Positions 24,614 to 34,464 of a stretch of DNA of 64,000 bases are shown here, piece after piece. How positions within the stretch are numbered: the stretch's first letter is position 1; every line of letters starts with the position of its first letter. This DNA is from Chamaelirium japonicum. Taxonomy: Eukaryota > Streptophyta > Magnoliopsida > Liliales > Melanthiaceae. Made by a program: the position numbers and the translations under genes. The notes under the pieces were generated by a model that was not told the origin of the DNA, did not search any database, and worked only from the letters and a program-made list of their open reading frames with translations. The stretch spans positions 46,563,979 through 46,627,978 of the forward strand of contig OX393557.1 in NCBI GenBank assembly GCA_947650365.1, written 5' to 3'.

Positions 24614-25287
24614 GGGTACGTTTGGATTCGGTCAACAAAGCTAAATAGTAAAGTAAATGGATGAAAGTAATACCTTGCTGCAGTTTAAATCCAAAATGTT
24701 ATAGGAAAGTAAATTGTAGGAAATTTACTAGTAGCCAAAACGTTTTTCTTTGGAAAAGTCAAGTAAAGCTTTCGATGTACTAGTAGAAGGCTCCGTTGAT
24801 CACACCACGTTAGCTAACAGCGCAATCGAGAGACGCATCCTCTTTTAAACGCATCCTCTTCTCCTGATTGGCGGGACAATGGGCCATGGGGGGATGCCAC
24901 CATCATCACCATCTCCCCAACGACCACCGCCCATCGCCGCTGATAGCCGTCCACCGACGACCCACCACCGCGGCAACGAGTGATGACCAACTGGGTGGCA
25001 AGCAGACTAGGCAGTGGGTGGTGGTCGGCGGCCAGTGGTGGGGTGGGTTTAAGCCCATTATCCCGCCAATCAGGAGATGCCACCTATTCATGTTGGTGAT
25101 GGGGTTACTTAAATATCATTACTCTTCTGATTCACTTCATTGGTCAATCCAAATAATTTTTGGTTTACTGTACTAGTCATTACAAACAACAAGAAGGAAA
25201 TCAAATTTACTAGTCGATCTAGAAGATTTACTAACCAACATCTGATTTACTAGTCTTTACTTAGCAGGTTCGAAAAACAAACATGCC
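24614..25287. mobile_element. PIF/Harbinger-like MITE, TTA target site
   Basis: The element begins GGGTACGTTTGGATTCGG after TTA (24611-24613) and ends GTTCGAAAAACAAACATGCC before TTA (25288-25290). TTA target duplications and GGGC/GGGT...GTTTG termini are typical of Tourist-like PIF/Harbinger MITEs. Length is about 674 bp and no transposase was seen. The GC-rich stretch at 24868-25090 gives antisense ORF artefacts and could be captured or nested DNA. Confidence 0.6.
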
Positions 25288-25384
25288 TTAGCTACCACGT
25301 AGGCAAAGTATAGAGTGGAATTATAGAGCACTGCAACGGGTACATCAAATCTCTCCCTATTTCTTGAAAAAGGCCAAATACACT

Positions 25385-27298
25385 TGTATGCGCGGAAAAG
25401 GTACGGGTCGTCTTTATTGCGCAAAACGAGATTACAAGTGTGGTCGGGACCCGGGTGGCTCGGGTGTAGCGAGTCTGGGTTGCGGCGAGTTTTGATCAGG
25501 GGATTGTGGAAAAGATCTTCTGGAGGATCCCTTTGATCCGCGTCTCCACGTGGTGTTCGTGCGAGAGCTCTGAAGGGGTTGCCCAGGACAGGGGTCTTTA
25601 CAGGGTGAGGGTTTTGGAGAGGCTAAGGAATGTCCACCGTTGCTTTGTCCCTTCCGTGCTTCGCGCTTTCTCGGCTAGGGGGTTTTCCGACTTCATTCCT
25701 CGGTCTTCGTGTCTTCCTCGCTCCTTACTTGACCTCGGCGTCCTTGATCGTCGGTTCACGGCGTTGATCGTGCTTTTGGCGTCGGCTTTAGCTTCGGCTT
25801 TTTTTGGCTTTGGCTTGGCTCCGGCGTGGCTCTGGCTTTTGCTTTGCTTCGGCGCTTGCGCTTGGACGTAGCCGGGAGAGACTTGCGATGCTTTCGTTCT
25901 TCCGGACTTCGCGTCGTATCGGCTAGAACGTGTGGTGCTTTTGCTCGTGGCCGGCGTAGTCGCTTGGCTTTGGCACTTGCGTTGCTTTGGCGCGGGCTTT
26001 ACTGGGGCTTTGCTTTGGCTTCTTGCGTTGGCTTTAGCTTCAGCGTCAACTCGGTCTTCTTCTTCGAACGACGTGGGCTACTTCTTCGGTGCTTCGACGG
26101 TTTGTGGGTCGGCTGGACTTCTCTTCTTCTCCGGGCTTCCTTGGCGTGATCGGAGTCGAAGGATGCTTTCGAAGATGGTGAGGGTAGCACCGGTATCCGT
26201 GCGACGGTTGTAGCGTCGGCTTTTGTTGGTGAAGACGGCGGGGGTAACGACGCTTCAGACGGTCTGCTCCAGGCTTTCTTCTTCGTGGATGGCGCAGGCG
26301 TTTGTTGAAGATGACGAGGTGATGACGCTTCGTTTCTCTCCTCCGGGCTTTGGAGCTTGATCGGGATCGAGGATTTGTTGGAGCCGACGGGGTAGTGCCG
26401 CTCCGAGCTTCTTCTCCGGCCTTTGCTTCTGGCGTCTTCGGAGTCGAAGGGTCTTCTTCTCCGAGCTTTCTTCTTCGTGCACGGAGTCGAAGTCTTGATC
26501 TTCGTGTGCAAGGGTCTTCACGTTGATGAGGGCTTTCAGTGGACTAAGCCGATCCCTCGGGACAGGCTTGCCCGTGCCTCGTGAAGCCTTGGGTCGATGA
26601 GGAAGCGTTTCCTCTTCTGCAGAGCTCCCGCGCTTCGTCTTCAGTCTTCAACCATCGACCCTTTGAATCTTCCCCCACCCCCTCTATTTATAGGTAAAGG
26701 GGAGGGGAGAGAGATATGGGAACTTTTTAATTTTAAATCCCTTTTGTATCTCTCTCATAATTACCCGGGATTTATTCATCCATTGATGAGGGGAATAACA
26801 TTTATTTGTTTTCCTTTTCTGGCGAGGCAATTATGGCTGGATTTCGCACACGAAATCGATGGCGATCGGGCGCTTCTTCTTATGCGTCGGATCGAGGGAT
26901 CGGCGCAGATCCGCGTGTGTGCAGACGTCATACGCAACCTCCCCCCGCGCATGGCGGTAGTTCTTTCCTTTTCTTTCTTCTCTTTCCTTTTCTTTTCTTT
27001 CCTTTCTTTTCTTTCCTTTTCTTTTCTTTCCTTTCTTTTCTTTTTCCTTGCAAGGCCGCCCCCCCCCCCCCCCCCCCCCCCCCATGGGGTTCGGGTCCTA
27101 GTAGGGCCGGCCCCATGGGGTTCAGACCCTAGTAGGGGCCGGCCCCCCCTTTAAGAGTGGGGTCCGCCTCCCTTGTGCTGGGTGCGAATCGGGTCCGGGT
27201 CCGCACTGGTGCGTGCAAGTCGGGTCCGCACGTTAGGTTTGCATCCACGTCGGCACACGTAAGTCGGGTCCGGGTCCGATGAAATTCGTGTGTCTACA
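25385..27298 (-). mobile_element. Solo LTR, family A, shorter copy, perfect target duplication
   Basis: Same family as 17320-19912. On the minus strand it starts TGTAGACACAC and ends GCATACA. The five bases on each side are ACACT (25380-25384 and 27299-27303), a perfect target-site duplication. That proves a complete LTR unit integrated here and then lost its internal region by LTR-LTR recombination. Interior features match its sister: GGGTCGTCTTTATTGC near the left, CTTCTTCTCCGG modules, TCTATTTATAGG near 26680 (TATA-like on either strand), a polypyrimidine tract, then CGGGTCCGGGTCC repeats. Confidence 0.88.
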
Positions 27299-28434
27299 AC
27301 ACTTATTTGTATTTCAACTAACACAGCAAATGGGGAAGGGCATTTCAGAAAATTAAATAGTGTGGTCAGGTAACGTTTGTACAATTGTTTTATTCAAACC
27401 AAGGGGGCCTACCATAAAACTTTCCCTACTCTTGCCAGCACCAACGAGAGGAGTAGGGAAATCCAATCCTGGCGAAATATCAAGGAGCCCGTTGGAGGGT
27501 TGTTTTCAAGGTGCCTGTTGGAGATGCTCTTACAACACATGAAATACCTAAGGTAGTCCTAACTTAAATTTGAAAAAATAACTAATGTGTCCATGTTTCA
27601 GCTCTGCTCTTGTTGATGGCAGCCCATGCTCGCCGCCCCATCACTGGCTAGGCGGCCATGTGCAGACCGTCGTCCGCCTCCGCCGCCGGCAACCCAACAC
27701 TGGTCTACCGTCATGTCCTCTTCCTCCTTTGTCCTCCCCTACTTCTTTCTCCTCCTCTTTCCTCATCCCTCCTCTTAATTTTTCTTTTCCTTCTTCCTCT
27801 TCTTTCCCCCCTTGCCCTTTCTGAAATCGTATCAAATGCACCTTCTGTGCATTCTACCGGGGTGACCGGATGCACAGTTGATCCATTCGTACTGGTATGA
27901 CCGAATGCTAAGATTTCAGGAAGGACAAGAGGGGAAAGAAGAGGAGGAAGAAGGGGAAGAAAAAGGAGTTAGGAGGGAGAAGGGCACGGTGAAAACACAA
28001 TAATGGCTCCTCTCTTTGAAGGCATAACTTATGAGACTAAAATCAAACTCTCAGTTATGCAAGTCCATGTGTCGTCCAGTCCTTAGTGTCCATAGCTAGT
28101 TGTGCAGCCTCTGAATATTCGTTGCAGATATGACTGCATCTAACGAAGCATCTGAATACTTGACACGATCCCATCCAAGGTATGAATTCTGAACTTATGG
28201 GATGAAAATGGACTTCTTGGTCTTGCTTGCATTAAAGGCAAATTGAACCGAAAAATACTTTATCGAGTTTTTTGCATCACTTTTAATTTGATTTGTTTCA
28301 CGATCAAATCATAGTGCATTTGCATCATGTTAAATCTAAATCCATGTTTTCATGCATTCACTTGTATTTGGATTTGATCCGGTACGCTTTTTGAACATCT
28401 CCGAGAATGATTCGGAGCATCACTGGTCAGTGGG
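27299..28434. other. Intergenic DNA, nothing firm
   Basis: No gene is supported. GTTGGAGATGCTCTTA near 27515 resembles a common MITE end. A pyrimidine-rich tract at 27715-27820 faces a purine-rich tract at 27915-27985, forming a weak inverted repeat with about 100 bp of loop. Confidence 0.4.
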
Positions 28435-29639
28435 TGATAGACACTTAAATGTACACATTTACACCCCTATTCTTACACTTTCTCGATCCTTTTTGTATCT
28501 CTATTGTGCACTACATGTATTATTTTATCTTGTTGGTGATATCGGAGTTACACAAAAAAAGAGCTAAAAGAAAGTGCGAAGAAACAAGTCAAAAAGAAAG
28601 CCATTGTAGGAAAATTCGACCGGGAGAATAATGACCTAGCTCGGGCTCATTTCATAAGAGCCGAATAAACATAACAAGAGCTAAATTTGCATGGGGTGAA
28701 CCATGCGCCTTGCCTGGGTGAATTCACACTACTTCTACCCGACCAACACATGTTTGACCGAATTTGAAGAGGATTTACTTGAGACAAATTGTAGATGCTT
28801 CCACCCTTATAAATAAAAGTCTTTTGGGATAAATTATGGGAGAATCCATCAAAGATTGAAGCGGTTCCGAAGGAGAGAAGACAAGATACCGTCATGGTGA
28901 CTTCCGCATCATTCATCATCACTTTCATCGTCATCATCACCATGAGCGATTAAAGGCATCTTCTTGGGTTTCGATGAAACCCTAACCGAGTAACTATGTT
29001 TTGTTTCATGTTTTATTAGGGTTGTCGAATTTCTTCATATGGATATAATATGACAGAGTGTTGTTTAATGAATGGCTTTAGTTAATCTATGGTATTGCAT
29101 CTTACTATGATATCTATGGGTATCCTAGATAAATATACATTATAGTTTGCTATTTGTAATCACAAGGTATGATTGGCATGCAATATTTTTAAATATTTGC
29201 AAGCATTCAATTGGATGCGTCTTGCCTAGCAAAGATGATCTGTGCCCAAAAAGGATGGATCATGCCAACCGAAGATGATTAATACCGATTGGATGATTGT
29301 ACGTTCTTTCTTGATGACACCATTAGAACTTGTAACCATGATGGGTCTCATCCATATAATAATAGTTAACCCTAATTTAGCATAAACATCATAGTTGTGA
29401 GGCTAGTAGTGGGTTCGATGCTCTACATCTTCTCCCTTCTGAATCTTCTAATTTAGTTTCTAAAATTATCTTTATTTTTGTTTTCATAATCTCAAAATAA
29501 AAATCTTTATCCAAATCGAAATCAAATTGTTCTCTGGAATCTAGTAATATCTTATTGTATTCCTTGAGGACGATATCGGTCTTTCACTATTATACTACTA
29601 CATTATAAGTAAAATCTTGGCGTGATCCTAACATGATCG
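28435..29639 (+). repeat. 5' LTR of the Athila-type element
   Basis: Starts TGATAGACACTTAAATG and pairs collinearly with 31726-32900 through GGAGTTACACAAAAAAAGAGC, CTTATAAATAAA (about 28806), GGGTTTCGATGAAACCCTAACCG and GACGATATCGGTCTTTCACT. The end is set by comparison with the right LTR and by the 5-mer flank, so a few bases either way are possible. Confidence 0.8.
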
Positions 29640-29646
29640 TAATTTT

Positions 29647-29664
29647 TGGTGCCGTTGTCGGGGA
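29647..29664 (+). other. Primer binding site, tRNA-Asp type
   Basis: TGGTGCCGTTGTCGGGGA lies 7 nt inside the left LTR. It differs at two positions from the classic Athila/Tat PBS, and it fixes the + orientation of the element. Confidence 0.85.
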
Positions 29665-29979
29665 CCATTAGCACAGTTGCTAGAACTTGGGAAACAATTT
29701 TTCTTTTGATTTATAATTTAGGACTCCTCTTTATCATGATTCTCCATAACTTATTATTGTGTTTACTCTTGCAGGACTTTCACGAGGAGTTTTTGCCCGT
29801 TGCCGAAAGATCAGGAGTTGCAACTGCGGATCCTACATCAAGCCTTTCGGCTCACCCATGAGGTATCGGTTCTACTTTCTATGTTCCTTTTATTTTGCTT
29901 CTTTTTATTTGCTCTGCTTTATTGTTTCACTATTGCATGCTTGGTTGTCTTGGGTTGAATTTTGAGCTAGTAACTCTTG

Positions 29980-30790
29980 ACTTATACACAGAAAAAACTT
30001 TATCGTATATTTGTTCTTGTCATAAGCAACGTACTAGTAATGGTCAAAACCATTAATGAACCTAAGAATCTTAAGGCGTACTTTACACCTACCACTTACA
30101 CATCACCATTATGCATTAGGTTACTTGCCACCAAGGTGGGCCATTATGAGATTAAGTCCAGCATTATTCTGATGCTCCCCTTTTTCTTTGGACTTAATAA
30201 CGAGGATCTATACAAGCATCTAGATGAATTCCTAAAAATTTGTACGGCCTTCTAACTGCATTGCCTGAATGATGAGGCTACCAGGTTAAACAATTTTTGT
30301 TTCTCTCTCAAGAATAAGGCCAAACATTTGTTGAACTCCTTAGAGAGTAACACCATTACAACTTGGGCTGAATTACAACAGGATTTTGTCAAAAAGTACT
30401 TTAATATTAGTAAAATTAATTAATATCGACGAGCTATCACAACTTGCTCTTAACTTGATGATGAGCAATTCCATAAAATCTGGGGTAGACTTAAGGACTT
30501 CACTCGGAAGTGTCCCCACAATGTAGTACCTAAGTGACAACTTGTCTAATCTTTTTATGATAGTTTGATTGGATGATAGATGCCGCTCGTGGTGGGACGT
30601 TCATGCTCAAAAGCAAGGAGGAAGCATGAGAACTTTTCAAAAATCTTAGTGATAACTCTTCCCAGCACACATTATTTGGTTGCGAAAATCGATTAGCATC
30701 TACATCTACTTCAAAGAAATTAGCCATTTTCAAACACTCCAACTCGATGGATGTCTCCCATAACGTAGATACTTGGGTAAGAAAGTTGGA
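29980..30790 (+). pseudogene. Athila-type gag remnant
   Basis: The 92-codon ORF at 29977-30255 has HYEIKSSIILMLPFFFGLNNEDLYKHLDEFLKIC split over the typical Athila gag landmark (E-I-K...F-x-G-L-x-x-E-D-x-x-x-H-L-x-x-F-L-x-I-C). Reading on past stops continues with FSLKNKAKHLLNSL, TITTWAELQQDFVKKYF and FTRKCPHNVVPK, all standard gag positions. There are at least five in-frame stops, so it is dead. The distal part is cut by the retroposon at 30798. Confidence 0.82.
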
Positions 30791-30797
30791 CCAATTG

Positions 30798-31354
30798 TTT
30801 TTTTTTTTTTTGAGAGGTAAAAAACGAATAAATTAAATAGGACAAACAGTACAGCACACGACTTACTCCAAGTGGGTAAGCAGAACCACAAGGTTCCAGA
30901 CCCCTTTAGTAGTCAGACCAACAAGGTAGCTACCAAAGGTTCTGGATCCTAACCAAAAGACTAAAGACACTCAAAACAAACCCACCAAAACATAAAACAA
31001 GCAGAGGGAGACAGAATAGAAGATACTCAGAAGAAATACCTTCAACCGTCAAAGAATCTCTCATGCAAAACCCAATTACTCCCCTTCAACAGTCGAAAAA
31101 ACTCCTTCAACAGTCGAGTTATCTCCCCAAAGCCTCAGCTACTTCCGACCACGATCCAACTTGCTCCTAGAAATCTGATCACAGGGACCCTTGGGCCAAC
31201 TCTCCTTATTCCGCTTACTTATTCGTGAAGCCTTATCCTTATCCTTCTCCATCACTTCCTTCTTGAGTGCAAGTGACACCGAATCAACTCCTTCGATATC
31301 TTCCCCTTTCTGCTGTGTTAACTCCCCCGCTTTATAAGCCTCCTTCTTGAGTGC
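30798..31354 (-). mobile_element. Polyadenylated retroposon with 15-bp target duplication
   Basis: AAGTTGGACCAATTG occurs at 30783-30797 and again at 31355-31369, a perfect 15-bp target-site duplication. The insert starts on the + strand with a run of 13 T, i.e. a poly(A) tail on the minus strand, preceded there by a TTTACCTCTC motif. A minus-strand ORF of 75 codons (31139-31366) has a lysine-rich C-terminal part (KEVMEKDKDKASRISKRNK) and a stop about 340 nt before the tail. This is a LINE-machinery product: either a 5'-truncated LINE copy or a processed retrocopy of a host mRNA. The ORF is not recognised. Confidence 0.88.
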
Positions 31355-31725
31355 AAGTTGGACCAATTGCTTTCTGTTATATATAGTGACCTGGTATATT
31401 TATCCCTTTAATAAAAACAAAAATGCTTCAAAGATATTTAAAATTTAAGAGTAGGGTGGAAACCGAATGGTACTAGGATAAATTCACTTTCACAATCAAA
31501 TCACATAGTGATGACCTGATTCGTGATTACTTAAGACCTAACAAAGTACGGTTCTTTCTTGTTCCGTTTACAAGTTCATGCATTTTGATTCTAATTAAAC
31601 ACGATATTGATTTCATTGTTTGTTAGCACAAAAATTTACCCTTTGAAAAATTATATATTATCCTCATGTGAATGTATGTTCATCTTGTTCTTTGCTCGAG
31701 GAATAGTAAAGTGTAACTTTGAGGG

Positions 31726-32900
31726 TGTAATAGGTGCTTAAATATACCATATTTACATCCATAATCTTAAGCTTTCGTAGCCCTTTTCGTATCATTGATT
31801 ATGTACTTACATGTATTCTTTTGTTTTGTATGTGATACCGGAGTTACACGAAAAAAGAGCCAAAAGAAAGTGTAAAGAAACAAGTAAAAAAGGATTCATT
31901 GCAGGATAATTCACCTGAGCAAATTTTGACCTAGACCGGGCGACTTTTATAGGATTCGAGCAGACAATACAAATGCCAAATTTTCCTCGATGAAACACAT
32001 ACCTCACCCAAACGAATTCAAACCCCACCTAGCCATGTTTGACCTAATATGAGGCTTCCACACTTATAAATAAAGGCTATTGGGATGAAATAGGAGAGAA
32101 TCCATCAAAGACTGGAGCTATTCCGAAGGAGAGAAGTCAAGGTGCTGTCATAGAGACTTCCATATCAGCCATCCATCATTGCTTTCATTGTAGACACCAC
32201 CATTAGCGGCTAAACACATCTTCTAGGGTTTCGATAAAACCCTAACCGACTAACTGTGTTTTGTTTTATGTTTGATTTGGGTTATCGAATTTCTTCATAT
32301 GGATATTATATAATATAGTGTATATTTAATGAATGATTTTAGTTAATTTATGGTATTGCAACTTGCTATAAGATCCGTGGGTATCCTAAATTAATATGCA
32401 TCGTAGTTTATATTTTGTAATCGTAAGTTATGATTGTCATGCAACGTTTTTACTTGCAAGCATTCAATTAGATACGTCATGCCTAGGGAAGAGGATCTAT
32501 GTCCAAAAAGGACGTATCATGCCAACCAAAGATGATTCATGTCGATTGAGCGATTGTAAGATCTTTCTTGATAGCACCAGTAGGGTTTGTAACCATGATG
32601 GGTCTCATCCATATGTGAATACTTAACCCTAATTTAGCATAAAAATCATTGTTATGAGGCTAGTGGTTGATTCGATGCCCTAGATCTTCTCCCTTTTGAA
32701 TCTTCTAAATACTTTATTCTTCCAAAATTATCTATATTTTTGTTTTCATAATCTCAAAAAAACCTCTTTATTCAGATCAAAATCAAATTGTTTCACGAAA
32801 TCTTGTAATCTGTCATCGCAGTCCTTCAGGACGATACTGGTCTTTCACTACTATACTAACATAATACGGGTGAAATGTCGGTGTGATCCTAACTCGATCA
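31726..32900 (+). repeat. 3' LTR of the Athila-type element
   Basis: Starts TGTAATAGGTGCTTAAATA after a GAGGG purine end and ends near CTAACTCGATCA. It is collinear with the left LTR, with many substitutions and small indels. Confidence 0.8.
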
Positions 32901-34225
32901 GTGAGTTGATTTTTGCATTGACCATGTGCATGGACTTTCAATCCAGTAGCTTGGAATTATATGTCATAGTCCTTGCACATTGACCATGCACTATGATTTT
33001 TAGTATAGTCCAACACGGGTCACTTGATATTTTCATGGACCATGCATATGCCTTGTGATTTCCAATGCAAACCAGCATCGGTCACGAGCTAGTCTCATAA
33101 ACCATGTGCATGGACTATACCCAGGATATGTTTCGCATTCCTTTTTAGAACAAATCCATGGGGACCTTTTGGGTTTAGGGTTTCTAACCTTCTAAAAAGG
33201 TGTTTCCCTTATAAATATCCTCTCTGCGGCCCTTATGGTAACTAACAAGAGAAAAATCATTTTATAATGTCGTTTCTAGGGTTTTGAAGATCTAGTATCC
33301 ATCCCGCCTTGCACGAAGTTTCGGTGGCTCGTTGATCTTTCATTGATCATCAGTATACCTCTCTCCAATGGAAATGATTCATTTAGTGGTCGTATCCATG
33401 TGGTGATTTCCATGGAAGAGAACGCGAGCCTCCATCGCCGATAGCTTCGGAAACTCTTGTTCTTTGGGGTTCTCTCCATTGGATGCGGTCGGTGCAGAGT
33501 AGTGTTCCTTCTTTGTAAGATTTGGAAATGATTCTTGGACATGGTATATGTGTATCATTTGAGACGTTCGATCTAGATGAAAGACGATCACAATGGAATC
33601 GAATGAGGTGAAATCATGATTAACAAAGTAAAGAAAAGTACCAGGCGAGAGGACATGAATGGGAGAGTCCGCCATCAAAGCCACAGTGGATTCGGGTGTT
33701 GTGTAGGTCCGTATGAGCATAGGGTATATTTTTTGGTCTTTGTATAATTCACATTTTACTTTAGTGGGTTTGGACGACATCTCGAGCTTGCTCGGTAAGT
33801 TACGTTTTTTCCTGTGGGATTTCCTCGTAAAAAATTCTTTTACGTGCTTCAGTTTAATATCTGGTTGGTTTAGCCTTGTATGCTTTAACTTATATCCGAT
33901 TGCGACAAATTGTGTGTGTGTGCGAGTGAGTTGATTTGTATTGCCATCAACCATTAAGTGGTTGATGATTTGTCACTTTGTATTTTTTGGTTATGACCTA
34001 GATGAGTGTAGGCTACTTCCACATTCGATCTTGTGGCTAGCCTCTGCTAGTGATCCTGGTCATTGTTATGCACCTAGCGGCCTGCTACTAATTAATGCAA
34101 GACACAAACTAAAATAAAAAGAAGAAAAATAAAAAAAATTTCAACAAGCACACAAGGATGCGAATGATGCAAGAGGACCGACCGTTGCATAAGAACGCAA
34201 CGACTAGTGCGCTCTGATACCAACT
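32901..34225. other. Unclassified DNA; PBS of a buried LTR at the right end
   Basis: At 32915-33125 the phrase GACCATG(T/C)GCATGGACT recurs several times at about 80-bp spacing. TTATAAATATCCTC near 33208 is TATA-like. A 191-codon antisense ORF (33379-33954) has no recognisable family and is not called. At 34211-34222 GCTCTGATACCA is the complement of a tRNA-Met PBS, facing the LTR that starts at 34226. Confidence 0.4.
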
Positions 34226-34464
34226 TGATGGATACAGATGCTAAAGAAAACCCAAGTGCTGAATTTAAAACAGTTAAAGATAGATTTCAGCATGTCTTTA
34301 GTCAAATTTCAGCAAAGGTTACGAACCCTAATCATCATCCAATCATGCCCAAACATATTTAATTTAATGAAGTAATAAAACTAACATGATAAAGATTAAT
34401 TTCAGATTTAAATAAACAATGTCCAGCAATAAAGGAGGAACAATATCTCAAACATAAGCCAAAG
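34226..34464 (-). repeat. Buried old LTR, part 1
   Basis: Begins TGATGGATACAG, 3 nt from the minus-strand PBS TGGTATCAGAGC (34211-34222), so this is the inner end of a 5' LTR whose element pointed left. It is interrupted at 34464 by the chromovirus insertion (CAAAG duplicated) and resumes at 49767. Confidence 0.6.

Larger units (their letters stand above)
28435..32900 (+). mobile_element. Old Athila-type gypsy element, pol absent
   Basis: Two diverged direct repeats of about 1.2 kb (28435-29639 and 31726-32900) bracket about 2.1 kb. The flanking 5-mers are GTGGG (28430-28434) and GTGAG (32901-32905), one mismatch. The PBS after the left LTR, TGGTGCCGTTGTCGGGGA, matches the tRNA-Asp type PBS of Athila elements at nearly all positions. 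The interior has only a gag remnant plus a nested retroposon. Protease, RT and integrase are absent, so it was non-autonomous or internally deleted. LTR divergence is clearly above 10% by eye, marking it as one of the oldest bounded elements here. Confidence 0.85.

Noticed and set aside
33379-33954. 191-codon antisense ORF
   Set aside because: No recognisable domain, AT-rich, and it lies over a block with an LTR-like TATA in the opposite direction; chance cannot be excluded.
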